From Lactiplantibacillus brownii (GTDB lineage Bacteria > Bacillota > Bacilli > Lactobacillales > Lactobacillaceae), in NCBI RefSeq assembly GCF_031085375.1, contig NZ_JAVCWF010000001.1, forward strand, positions 1,302,001 to 1,366,000: 64,000 bases of DNA, given 5' to 3'. Made by a program: the position numbers and the translations under genes. Below the pieces are notes generated by a model. That model ran no database searches and had not been told where the DNA came from. It saw only the letters and a list, made by a program, of their open reading frames with translations. Each line of letters starts with the position of its first letter. Position 1 is the first letter of the stretch. Of this stretch, positions 20,026-27,996 are shown in pieces.

Positions 20026-20073
20026 AATCAAAAAAGATGCTCACCGCAATTATAGGTGAACATCTTTTTGATT
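20026..20073. terminator. Bidirectional terminator between convergent genes
   Basis: AATCAAAAAGATG-type arms around GCTCACC...AGGTGA end in T-runs on both strands. It serves the nucleoside phosphorylase and the convergent PepSY-like gene. Confidence 0.85.
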
Positions 20074-20395
20074 AAAGACGATAAATATCTAAAATACTGC
20101 CAGTATTGGCATCCGCCAAAAATTCGTACTGAACGAGTTGACCATCTTCGTAACGGGTGATCCCACCATAGTAGACGTCAGTTCGTAAGGCGAACTTTTG
20201 TAGTGGGGCTTTTTTCATTTCAATCCAAGAGCCTTCAATTGGTGCTTCCTTTAAAAAGGCCCGTTTGACTTGGTTTAAGATCTGATTAGGGGTTGGTCGG
20301 CGCAACCGTTTTAGTAGCCCGCCAACGGAGAATCCACCAGCGATACCGGCCATCCCAACAGCTAATAACCCGCCGTATTGTAATTGTTTATTCAT
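20072..20395 (-). CDS. Small membrane-anchored or secreted PepSY-like protein
   Basis: About 107 residues. The N-terminus (MNKQLQYGG) leads into one hydrophobic segment with Gly pairs (LLAVGMAGIAGGFSVGGLL), then a basic KRLRR stop. The extracellular or soluble part ends in YEFLADANTGSILDIYRL, which resembles the end of PepSY domains. I place the start at 20395, where GAAAGGAGC precedes the ATG on the minus strand; a longer reading lacks this. It is a single gene convergent with the nucleoside phosphorylase. PepSY domains often inhibit peptidases, but here the role is unknown. Confidence 0.72.
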   Translation of the reverse strand: MNKQLQYGGLLAVGMAGIAGGFSVGGLLKRLRRPTPNQILNQVKRAFLKEAPIEGSWIEMKKAPLQKFALRTDVYYGGITRYEDGQLVQYEFLADANTGSILDIYRL

Positions 20396-20561
20396 GTTGC
20401 GTGCTCCTTTCGACCAACTTAACATGGGATTTTTTGCTCAAAATTAGTATACCAATGATTGACGATAATACAAATAAAAGTCATAATTAATCAGTAAGAA
20501 TCGTCAGAAATAGGCTATAATGTTTAATTGAACGCTTAGAATGAGAGTAAAGGGGTTTCAA

Positions 20562-21203
20562 ATGTTAATTACAAGTTATAATCCATCCGAATTAGGCGAT
20601 ACATTGATCGCTATTTTACGACCAGATACTGCTGAACAAAAGATCGAAACACATCAAAATGTCACCCGGATTAGTGACGTTGCAACTGGTGAAACACTTG
20701 GTTACAACTTTTTTGAAGTTTCGCAGACCCTAGGACAATTAGATGTTAACGGCCAAGTTCATTTAACCACTGACCAAGTTGACCAATTAAATAAATTATT
20801 AAAAGCAACTGATTTTGAACCAGATTTAGTTTTAGACACGACGCCGAAATTTGTCGTGGGCTATGTTGAAAGTGCCGAAGCCCATCCCAAGTCTGATCAT
20901 TTACAAGTGACCCAGACGCAAATAGGGGAGGGTGAAACGTTACAGATCGTGAGTGGCTCACCAAATATGCAAGCCGATATTTTGGTCGTTGTGGCTAAGA
21001 TTGGTGCCATGATGCCAAATGGATTAATTATTTGGCCGGGTGAACTTCGAGGCATTGCAAGTAACGGGATGATCGTTTCTGGTCGTGAACTGCACTTACC
21101 AAATGCGCCACAACGACCAGGTGCTTTGATTTTGCCGGCTGATTATCAAAAAGTTGGCGAACCATTTGACTTTAAACGTGCCCAAACTTTATTTGAGGCT
21201 TAA
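20562..21203 (+). CDS. ytpR: YtpR family tRNA-binding domain protein
   Basis: About 213 residues. The N-terminal half is the DUF4479-like part of YtpR. The C-terminal half (about 95-205) is a tRNA-binding OB fold of the EMAP/PheT type, with HPKSDHLQVTQTQIGEGE, QIVSGSPNMQ and LRGIASNGMIVSGREL. The same fold opens PheT farther on. I use the ATG at 20562, which has AAAGGGG upstream. It directly precedes sftA and murC as in Bacillus. The function of YtpR is not established. Confidence 0.9.
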   Translation: MLITSYNPSELGDTLIAILRPDTAEQKIETHQNVTRISDVATGETLGYNFFEVSQTLGQLDVNGQVHLTTDQVDQLNKLLKATDFEPDLVLDTTPKFVVGYVESAEAHPKSDHLQVTQTQIGEGETLQIVSGSPNMQADILVVVAKIGAMMPNGLIIWPGELRGIASNGMIVSGRELHLPNAPQRPGALILPADYQKVGEPFDFKRAQTLFEA

Positions 21204-21236
21204 TTAGGTTGAACACTAAAAATAGGATGATTGAAA

Positions 21237-23834
21237 ATGAACCATTATGATGGCCCGGCATTTTACCGGAAATATCGAGATTTTATAACTAAAAAACCGA
21301 CTTCGGCCGCGGCCAGTCAATCAACCAGCACGGCACCGCGTCCAGCATCAGCGGGACTGTCGGCGGCCACTAGCGCTGCTAAGCCGGTTTATTCAACTGG
21401 CGCAACAGTGCAATCAGCAGCCAGCCAGCCAACCTCAACTGAACCTTTCAATGGGGTGACACATGGTGACTTTCATCCGACACATATTCCGGCACAATTA
21501 ACACGGTCGAATGTGGCAGTTGGGGTGACAGTCACACATGATGAAACAGCTTATTTGGAAGTTGAAGCCAGTTTGCATAAACCGATTGAAACGTATTTTT
21601 TGTTCGCGGATGAGGCGTCAACAAGTGAGCCAATCGTGGAATTGTCCGCAGCGCCAGTGGCTGAAACTAACTATCCGGCAACTGAAATAACGAGTGAAGC
21701 TGCGCCGACTGTGGTTTTTGAGCCAGCGACTTCAGTGACCAGTGTTGCTACAACCATGGCAACCAGCACCGCGCCGACGGAAGTATTTGAGCCGACTAGC
21801 CTTGTTTCTGCAAGCATGGCCGCATCAGACTCAGCAGTGACCAGTATGGTCAATTCAGCCGAGTCAGTGACGCCACCGACAAGTGAGACTAGCACTGAGT
21901 CGACGATTTTGTCGACTGAAGCTGAGACTACGACGATCGAGTCGGCTGAAATAACGTCGTCTGCGGATTCAGCTGCAGTTTCTGCAGCGACCCAATTGGC
22001 AGACCTAGCAGAGACTGCCGACAGCGAAAGTCCGAGTTCAGCGCCAATTTCAACAGCTGCTAAACCGAATCATGGTCTTGGATTGTCACTAGATGCCATC
22101 ATGACAGAGGAGCATAATGCTCAGTCAGATTTGGCTTTATTTAAAGACCAACCAGAAGCTGAGACTGCCGAGACACCGGTCTCTGAGCAGTCAATGGGTA
22201 CTGACGATGCCGGTGACGACGAAATGTATCAACCAGTCGGTGTACGGCCACGGGCTCAGCCGGCGGTAAAGCCAGCGAGCAGCGCGACTAAAGTCACATC
22301 GCAAGCGCCGATAGCGGCGTCAGCAGCAAGTGCGACTAGTGCGGATGCTGAGCCGACTTCAGCAGTTCATTCCGGCACCTCAGCCGCGCCAGTTTTAGCA
22401 GACAAAGATTTGGCGGCCTATCATTTGCCACCGCTTGATCTGTTAAAAGCGCCAGTGGTTCCCGATGAATCTGAAATGGATGATTGGATCGAAAGCAAGG
22501 CCAGTGCGCTAGATGAGTCGCTGGATGCTTTTGGTGTCGATGCAAACGTCGTTGATTGGACCGTTGGACCGACCGTGACCCAGTTCCAAGTAAAATTGGC
22601 ACGTGGCGTCAAGGTCAGCAAAATCACGAATTTGAATGATGATTTGAAATTAGCGTTAGCAGCGAAAGATATTCGTATCGAAGCGCCAATTCCGGGTCGC
22701 AACACGGTCGGAATTGAAATTCCAAACAAGAAGTCGCGGCCGGTAATGTTGTCAGAAGTTCTGAATTCACAGAAATTTAAGGACAGTCGCTCACCATTAA
22801 CAGTGGCATTGGGTGTCGATCTATTTGGCCAACCACAAGTGACTGATCTCCGTAAAATGCCGCACGGCTTGATTGCTGGGGCGACGGGTTCTGGTAAATC
22901 GGTCTTTATTAATAGTATCTTGGTTTCACTGCTCTATAAGGCTAATCCACAAGAAGTTAAGCTTTTGTTGATTGATCCTAAAGCAGTGGAATTAGCGCCA
23001 TATGACCGGGTGCCGCATTTGTTAGCGCCGGTGATTTCAGAACCGAAGGCCGCTTCAGCCGCGCTGAAATGGGTCGTGGATGAAATGGACAATCGGTACG
23101 ATAAATTGGCCGCGGGCGGTGCTCGTAATATTGAGCAATTCAATGCCATGGCTGTCGAACATCATGAAGATGGGTTGAAGATGCCGTACATTGTCATCGT
23201 CATTGACGAATTAGCCGATTTGATGATGGTCGCTTCTAGTGAAGTTCAAGATTATATTGCCCGAATCACTCAAAAAGCTCGGGCCGCGGGGATTCATTTG
23301 TTGGTTGCCACGCAACGACCAAGTGTTGATGTCGTTACTGGTTTAATCAAAAACAATATTCCGACCCGGATTGCCTTTATGGTGGCGAGTCAGATTGATT
23401 CGCGCACGATTTTGGATGCGAGTGGTGCGGAACGGCTGTTAGGTCGCGGGGATATGCTATACCTCGGAAATGGCCAAAGTACGCCGATTCGCTTACAAGG
23501 GACGTATGTGGATAGCGAAATTGATGACATTGCGCAATACGTTCGTGATCAAGCTGCCCCACATTACGAATTTCAGCCGGATAGTTTGGTGAAACATGAA
23601 GAAGCCGCCAAGAATCAGGATGATCTCATGCCGGAAGTTTTAGCTTATTTAGCGGATGAAGACACCGTTTCAACGTCAAAATTGCAACGAACTTTTTCCG
23701 TCGGCTATAACCGAGCAGCAAATATCATTGATGATTTGGAAAACCGCAACTATGTGTCACCAGCTAAGGGTTCCAAGCCACGTGATGTCTATTTCACGTC
23801 GGACGATTTAACTAAATTACAAGCTAACTCATAA
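21237..23834 (+). CDS. sftA: FtsK/SpoIIIE-type DNA translocase SftA
   Basis: About 865 residues with no membrane segments, so this is the soluble SftA type rather than membrane FtsK. Residues about 15-390 are low-complexity Ser/Ala/Thr/Glu/Pro sequence. The motor follows: Walker A GATGSGKS (about 548-555), Walker B IVIVIDELADLM (about 653-664) and ATQRPSVDVVTG. The C-terminal winged-helix gamma domain (about 795-860) includes STSKLQRTFSVGYNRAANII and would read orienting DNA sequences. SftA clears chromosome ends from the septum. I prefer the ATG at 21237, with AGGA upstream, over the TTG at 21231. It lies between ytpR and murC. Confidence 0.93.
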   Translation: MNHYDGPAFYRKYRDFITKKPTSAAASQSTSTAPRPASAGLSAATSAAKPVYSTGATVQSAASQPTSTEPFNGVTHGDFHPTHIPAQLTRSNVAVGVTVTHDETAYLEVEASLHKPIETYFLFADEASTSEPIVELSAAPVAETNYPATEITSEAAPTVVFEPATSVTSVATTMATSTAPTEVFEPTSLVSASMAASDSAVTSMVNSAESVTPPTSETSTESTILSTEAETTTIESAEITSSADSAAVSAATQLADLAETADSESPSSAPISTAAKPNHGLGLSLDAIMTEEHNAQSDLALFKDQPEAETAETPVSEQSMGTDDAGDDEMYQPVGVRPRAQPAVKPASSATKVTSQAPIAASAASATSADAEPTSAVHSGTSAAPVLADKDLAAYHLPPLDLLKAPVVPDESEMDDWIESKASALDESLDAFGVDANVVDWTVGPTVTQFQVKLARGVKVSKITNLNDDLKLALAAKDIRIEAPIPGRNTVGIEIPNKKSRPVMLSEVLNSQKFKDSRSPLTVALGVDLFGQPQVTDLRKMPHGLIAGATGSGKSVFINSILVSLLYKANPQEVKLLLIDPKAVELAPYDRVPHLLAPVISEPKAASAALKWVVDEMDNRYDKLAAGGARNIEQFNAMAVEHHEDGLKMPYIVIVIDELADLMMVASSEVQDYIARITQKARAAGIHLLVATQRPSVDVVTGLIKNNIPTRIAFMVASQIDSRTILDASGAERLLGRGDMLYLGNGQSTPIRLQGTYVDSEIDDIAQYVRDQAAPHYEFQPDSLVKHEEAAKNQDDLMPEVLAYLADEDTVSTSKLQRTFSVGYNRAANIIDDLENRNYVSPAKGSKPRDVYFTSDDLTKLQANS

Positions 23835-23894
23835 TTAAAAATTAACGATTCACCGCTTCATTGATGAATCCTAAACATGGGAGATTATTAAACA

Positions 23895-25208
23895 ATGGAT
23901 AAAGAGACGGTTTATTATTTTGTTGGGATTAAGGGTTCTGGGATGAGCTCATTAGCTTTGATTTTGCACGATAAGGGCTTCCAAGTCGAAGGTTCTGATA
24001 TTGAACAATATACCTTTACGCAAAAAGGCTTAGCAGCGGCTGGCATCAAAATGTTGCCATTCTCAGCGGACAATATTCACGCTGGGTTAACGGTCATTGC
24101 TGGGAATTCCTTTACAGATGATCATCCTGAAATCAAGAAGGCGCGTGAGATGGGCTTACCAGTCTATCGTTACCACGAATTTTTGGGTAAATTGATGGAA
24201 GGCTACACGAGTATCGGTGTTGCCGGGACGCATGGTAAGACATCTACCACCGGATTATTGTCACATGTGTTGAGTAACATTGCGCCTACCAGCTATTTGA
24301 TTGGTGATGGCACTGGTAAGGGAACTCCTGATGCCCGCTTCTTTGTTTTTGAAGCGGATGAATACCGTCGTCATTTTGTGGCTTACCATCCAGACTATGC
24401 TATCATGACGAACGTTGACTTTGACCATCCAGATTATTATAAAGATTTAGCGGATGTCAAACTCGCTTTTGAACAATTTGGGAGCCAAGTTAAGAAGGGA
24501 ATTTTTGCTTGGGGTGACGATGAAAGTTTACGTCACTTAAACATTAAGACACCGATCTACTATTACGGGACCAAAGATCGCGATGATTTCCAAGCGGTAA
24601 ATATTAATCGGACGACCAAGGGTTCTTCCTTTGAAGTGAAATATCATGATGAGTCACTTGGTGAATTCGAGATTCCGTTGTATGGCGAACACAACGTTTT
24701 GAACAGCACCGCGGTCATTGCGGTCGCTTACTTTGAAAAAGTTGATTTGGACGAGATTCGGCGTGAATTGTTGAACTTTAGTGGCGTTAAGCGGCGTTTC
24801 TCTGAATCTAAGGTCGGCGATATGACGATGATTGATGACTATGCGCATCATCCATCTGAAATTAAAGCGACTTTGGATGCGGCACGTCAAAAATACCCAG
24901 ATAAGAAAATTTTAGCCGTTTTCCAACCACATACGTACTCACGGACTAAAGCGTTAATGAATGGCTTTGCAGCCAGTTTAAGTATGGCTGATCACGTCTT
25001 CTTGACGAATATCTTTAGCTCCGCACGTGAAAAGAGTGGTGACGTTTCGTCGAAAGATTTAGCCGCCAAATTATCCAATGGTGGTGAAATTATTACGACC
25101 GATGATATGTCCGCATTGACAGCTTATCATGACGCGGTAGTCGTCTTTATGGGCGCTGGTGACATTCAAAAATACGAAAAAATTTATACTGAGTTATTAA
25201 CCAAATAG
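23895..25208 (+). CDS. murC: UDP-N-acetylmuramate--L-alanine ligase MurC
   Basis: This 437-residue Mur ligase adds L-alanine to UDP-MurNAc using ATP, the first step of the peptide stem. The N-terminal Rossmann domain starts with [17 protein letters not shown], which binds the UDP substrate. The ATP loop is [13 protein letters not shown] (about 109-121). [10 protein letters not shown] and the [10 protein letters not shown] motif are typical of MurC. Length is normal. The ATG follows a weak GGGAG site. The gene ends the ytpR-sftA-murC block with a clear terminator. Confidence 0.97.
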   Translation: MDKETVYYFVGIKGSGMSSLALILHDKGFQVEGSDIEQYTFTQKGLAAAGIKMLPFSADNIHAGLTVIAGNSFTDDHPEIKKAREMGLPVYRYHEFLGKLMEGYTSIGVAGTHGKTSTTGLLSHVLSNIAPTSYLIGDGTGKGTPDARFFVFEADEYRRHFVAYHPDYAIMTNVDFDHPDYYKDLADVKLAFEQFGSQVKKGIFAWGDDESLRHLNIKTPIYYYGTKDRDDFQAVNINRTTKGSSFEVKYHDESLGEFEIPLYGEHNVLNSTAVIAVAYFEKVDLDEIRRELLNFSGVKRRFSESKVGDMTMIDDYAHHPSEIKATLDAARQKYPDKKILAVFQPHTYSRTKALMNGFAASLSMADHVFLTNIFSSAREKSGDVSSKDLAAKLSNGGEIITTDDMSALTAYHDAVVVFMGAGDIQKYEKIYTELLTK

Positions 25209-25228
25209 CTCGTTACGATTAAGTTGGT

Positions 25229-25264
25229 AAAAAAGAGTTCGGGAAAACCCCCGGACTCTTTTTA
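25229..25264 (+). terminator. Terminator of murC
   Basis: AAAAGAGTTCGGG pairs with CCCGGACTCTTTTT around AAAACC, starting 20 bases after the stop. Confidence 0.88.
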
Positions 25265-25283
25265 GACGATAATGGAGGAAAAT

Positions 25284-26234
25284 ATGGCGAAACTTAAATT
25301 CTATGCGGTTCGGGTCGGCCGTAAACCGGGGATTTATCGCAGTTGGGAAGACTGTCAGGCTCAGATCAATCATTATTCGGGGGCACAATATAAAAGCTTC
25401 TTGACGCGTGAAGCTGCGACGGATTATCTGAACAGCCAAGCGCCGACGAAATCTGGTCAGCTACGTGCTAAGAAGGCCATTCCTGACAAGACGCAGGTCA
25501 CCAGTTCTGCGGCAGTGGTGGTTTATACCGATGGTGGTAATCGGAATACCGGTAATGTGCAGGGCGGCCAAGTCAAGCCCACCGACAAATCGGCTTGGGC
25601 TTTTCAAATGACCGCAGCCAGTAAAACGGTTACAGGGACGTCTGGTGAATGGGGCGCTACTAATAATCGCATGGAAATCATGGCGTTATTACAAGCCTTG
25701 AGTTACTTGATTGAGACCAAACAAACTGAAACGCCGATTTTAATTGTGATGGATTCTAAATACGTTTTAGACGCGATTCAAAAGGGCTGGTTAACTGGTT
25801 GGGAAAAGCGGGGCTGGCGACGAGCCGGCAATCAGCCACTAGCAAATAGTGAGCTATGGCGGTTGATGGCACAATCATTACAACAATTTTCGAAGCTTTC
25901 CTTTAAATGGGTGAAAGGTCATGCCACCACGGATGGCAACAACTTAGTTGATCATTTGTTGAATGAAACGATGGATCATATGACTAAGAATGCGCCGATT
26001 CCAGCTAAGAATGCCACCGCCAAAATTCCTGGTCGTCCTGCCACTTCGATTCAGGAAGATTTGTTTGCGACCATACCACAGACGCCAGCACCGGTTAAAG
26101 CCTCGACACCATCAGCAGCTGACCAGCCCACTCCGGCAGCTTCAAGAAAGTTAGGGCATTTAGCCAATCAGCAGGCGCAACAACAGTCCGTTGATGCCAT
26201 GGCAGAAATTGCTAAACATTGGCGTGATGATTAA
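25284..26234 (+). CDS. rnhA: Ribonuclease HI with N-terminal RNA:DNA-hybrid-binding domain
   Basis: About 316 residues, twice the length of minimal RNase HI. The first 50 residues (KFYAVRVGRKPGIY, SWEDC, YKSFLTREAA) are the caulimovirus-VI-like hybrid-binding domain. The catalytic core follows with D83 (VYTDGG), E131 (NNRMEIMAL), D157 (VMDSKY), H213 (KGHATTDGN) and D223. It cuts RNA in RNA:DNA hybrids. A Pro/Ala/Thr-rich tail of about 75 residues ends in a short helix. The ATG at 25284 follows GGAGG; the in-frame ATG at 25272 overlaps that site. An unusually long gene-free stretch follows. Confidence 0.95.
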   Translation: MAKLKFYAVRVGRKPGIYRSWEDCQAQINHYSGAQYKSFLTREAATDYLNSQAPTKSGQLRAKKAIPDKTQVTSSAAVVVYTDGGNRNTGNVQGGQVKPTDKSAWAFQMTAASKTVTGTSGEWGATNNRMEIMALLQALSYLIETKQTETPILIVMDSKYVLDAIQKGWLTGWEKRGWRRAGNQPLANSELWRLMAQSLQQFSKLSFKWVKGHATTDGNNLVDHLLNETMDHMTKNAPIPAKNATAKIPGRPATSIQEDLFATIPQTPAPVKASTPSAADQPTPAASRKLGHLANQQAQQQSVDAMAEIAKHWRDD

Positions 26235-26284
26235 ATGAGTCACGCCAGTGTGACGTAGCTATTATATTTATCAGGATTCAGCTG

Positions 26285-26802
26285 GCTTGCCGCTTCGGTT
26301 GGTCTGGACTGATGCTGGAACGCGGTGACCACGTTTGTGAACCAAATGGCGGTCTCACAAGCCGGGCTTTTCCTAAGCTGGGAAAGCACCAGCTGTCGAA
26401 ACGTGTTCGATCCAACTGCTCCTTCCGCTTGCGACACCATCGCAACCACTCGGAAAAACGTCGAGTAATTGCGATGGTTAGGCAATGCTCAGGAGCAACC
26501 CGTTGGACCTCACACTCTTGAGAAATTTCACCACTGAGCATCATCCAGCCCGTCCTGCGCTAATCAGTAATCTTTAACATCAATTGATCTTTTGTTGATC
26601 CTGGGTTTATCAATGTCCTCTTGTTAAATCGCTATTTAACGTCGGAGTGGACCAGCTCGTTTGCCGTGTCGAAACACTTAGCTGGGTGATTCTTCCCAGG
26701 TTAGTGTTTGGCCGACTTTTAAGACGCGGACTTTCGGCTTGAAAGCGCCCTACAGACCGGTCTTTGGCTGCAGGTCTGCCTCACAGCAAACGAGCTGGTC
26801 CA
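26285..26802 (+). repeat. Dispersed structured repeat, copy 2 (longest)
   Basis: This 518-bp copy has the shared left end (GCTTGCCGCTTCGG, 26285-26298), a left stem domain and a right domain. The right domain is closed by a perfect 17-bp inverted repeat: 26648-26664 (TGGACCAGCTCGTTTGC) with 26786-26802. Inside are three hairpins: 26672-26686/26695-26709, 26731-26735/26741-26745 and 26753-26758/26773-26778. The left part pairs GATGCT (26311-26316) with AGCATC (26537-26542). An insert absent from copy 3 holds another long hairpin (26436-26445/26469-26478, perfect 10 bp). Short ORFs here are not convincing. Confidence 0.92.
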
Positions 26803-27142
26803 TGGAGACGATAATCGATGATAAACATGATGGTTACGATGCATCGGTTGCCGATCAGTGGATTGCCGCTGAAATGGTTTTCTAAATCTAAGAAATTCTT
26901 ATCTAATTTTAACGACCAAACTGTTTTACCTTCTTTGACTAATCTGATACACTAGATGACAAGAAAGTTGAGGTGACTGATTGGCATGTCTGTGAGATTG
27001 TGGTTAGATCATTCAATTGAAAAATTAGCGTGAGGGTGGTCACTAGCAACTGTTAGTGATTTAAATCACGCTGGACACCAGTCGACACTATCAACTCGGA
27101 CTTTGAAGGGTTGTATTCAATTTTAGGTGAAAGAGGGATTCT
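26803..27142 (+). other. Gene-free leader before the Bax-inhibitor-1 gene, with a 14-bp palindrome
   Basis: These 340 bases hold no credible gene. A perfect 14-bp palindrome GTGATTTAAATCAC lies at 27056-27069, preceded by a near-palindrome TCACTAGCAACTGTTAGTGA (27040-27059). They may be an operator. TTGACT at 26935-26940 lacks a good -10 partner. Confidence 0.5.
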
Positions 27143-27862
27143 ATGAATAATTTTCAACAAGATCCGCAACCACGTACTATTAATACGCAAGTTGGGTTAC
27201 GGAGTTTCTTAACTAAAATGTATGGTTACATGACTTTAGCCGTGTTAGTTTCTGCGGTTTCAGTTTACTTATCAATTAACGTTTTCGCTGCTCAAATTAA
27301 TGCACTCTTTGGGCAACATCCAATGATCGCCCTAATCGTGTTCTTGATTAGTATGTTTGCGATGATCGGTGGGATTCAGAAGAATGCGACTCGGAATCCG
27401 GCCATGAGCTTCACATTATTGATGTTATTCGCCGTCGTCTTTGGCGTTGAAATGTCAGTGATGTTGCAGCTTTACACGGGTGCCGTGATTACCGGTGCTT
27501 TCATCTCAGCCGCAGCCGTTTTTGCAACTATGGCGGTGATTGGGACGACTAGCAAGCGTGATATGTCACGTTTAGGGACGCATTTGTTTGCGGCCTTGAT
27601 CGGGTTATTAGTCGCTTCCGTCGTTAACTTATTCTTACAAAGCGCTATGATCAGTTACGTCTTCTCATATATTGGTGTCTTGATCTTTGCGGGCTTATCA
27701 ATGTGGGATGCGAACAAGATGCGTGACATGTATCTCCAATATGGGGATCAAGTCTCATCAACTGGTTTGGCCGTTAGTGGGGCTTTATCACTCTACTTGG
27801 ATTTCGTTAACTTGTTCTTATACTTTGTCCAAATCTTTGCGGGTGGTTCAAGCCGTAACTAA
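27143..27862 (+). CDS. Bax inhibitor-1/YccA family membrane protein
   Basis: This 239-residue protein has seven predicted membrane helices and the family layout: a short soluble N-terminus (MNNFQQDPQPRTINTQVGL), FLTKMYGYMTLAVLVSA for helix 1, and a late SMWDANKMRDMY followed by ALSLYLDFVNLFLYFVQIF. Bacterial members (YetJ type) form pH-sensitive calcium leak channels, with a conserved Asp near the C-terminus; LDFVNLF supplies such an Asp here. The physiological role in lactobacilli is unknown. The ATG follows GAAAGAGGG. The gene has a long leader and its own terminator, so it is probably monocistronic. Confidence 0.9.
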   Translation: MNNFQQDPQPRTINTQVGLRSFLTKMYGYMTLAVLVSAVSVYLSINVFAAQINALFGQHPMIALIVFLISMFAMIGGIQKNATRNPAMSFTLLMLFAVVFGVEMSVMLQLYTGAVITGAFISAAAVFATMAVIGTTSKRDMSRLGTHLFAALIGLLVASVVNLFLQSAMISYVFSYIGVLIFAGLSMWDANKMRDMYLQYGDQVSSTGLAVSGALSLYLDFVNLFLYFVQIFAGGSSRN

Positions 27863-27883
27863 ATTATTAACGAGATGCGATTC

Positions 27884-27921
27884 AAAACGGGTGCTGACAA
27901 TCGTCAGGCACTCGTTTTTTA
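27884..27921 (+). terminator. Terminator of the Bax-inhibitor-1 gene
   Basis: AAAACGGGTGCTGAC pairs with GTCAGGCACTCGTTTTTT across a four-base loop, with one bulge. Confidence 0.85.
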
Positions 27922-27951
27922 ATCGCGAAATTCCCGTTAACCCCGATTGTT

Positions 27952-27960
27952 TGGTACAAT
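27952..27960 (+). promoter_or_regulatory. Extended -10 promoter of the polA cluster
   Basis: TGG-TACAAT (27952-27960) is an extended -10 element 37 bases before the polA ATG. No clear -35 is present. Confidence 0.5.
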
Positions 27961-27996
27961 TAAAGAAATTGTTCGACTTTAAAGGAGCGCAAATAA

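Noticed and set aside
26402..26415. GTGTTCGATCC resembling a tRNA T-arm
   Set aside because: No acceptor stem, anticodon arm or CCA-side partner can be placed around it.
26240..26544. Short ORFs on both strands inside repeat copy 2
   Set aside because: No ribosome sites, and their residues are not conserved in copy 3; the DNA is better explained by stem structure.
26935..26960. TTGACT as the -35 of a promoter for the Bax-inhibitor-1 gene
   Set aside because: No acceptable -10 lies 16-19 bases downstream.
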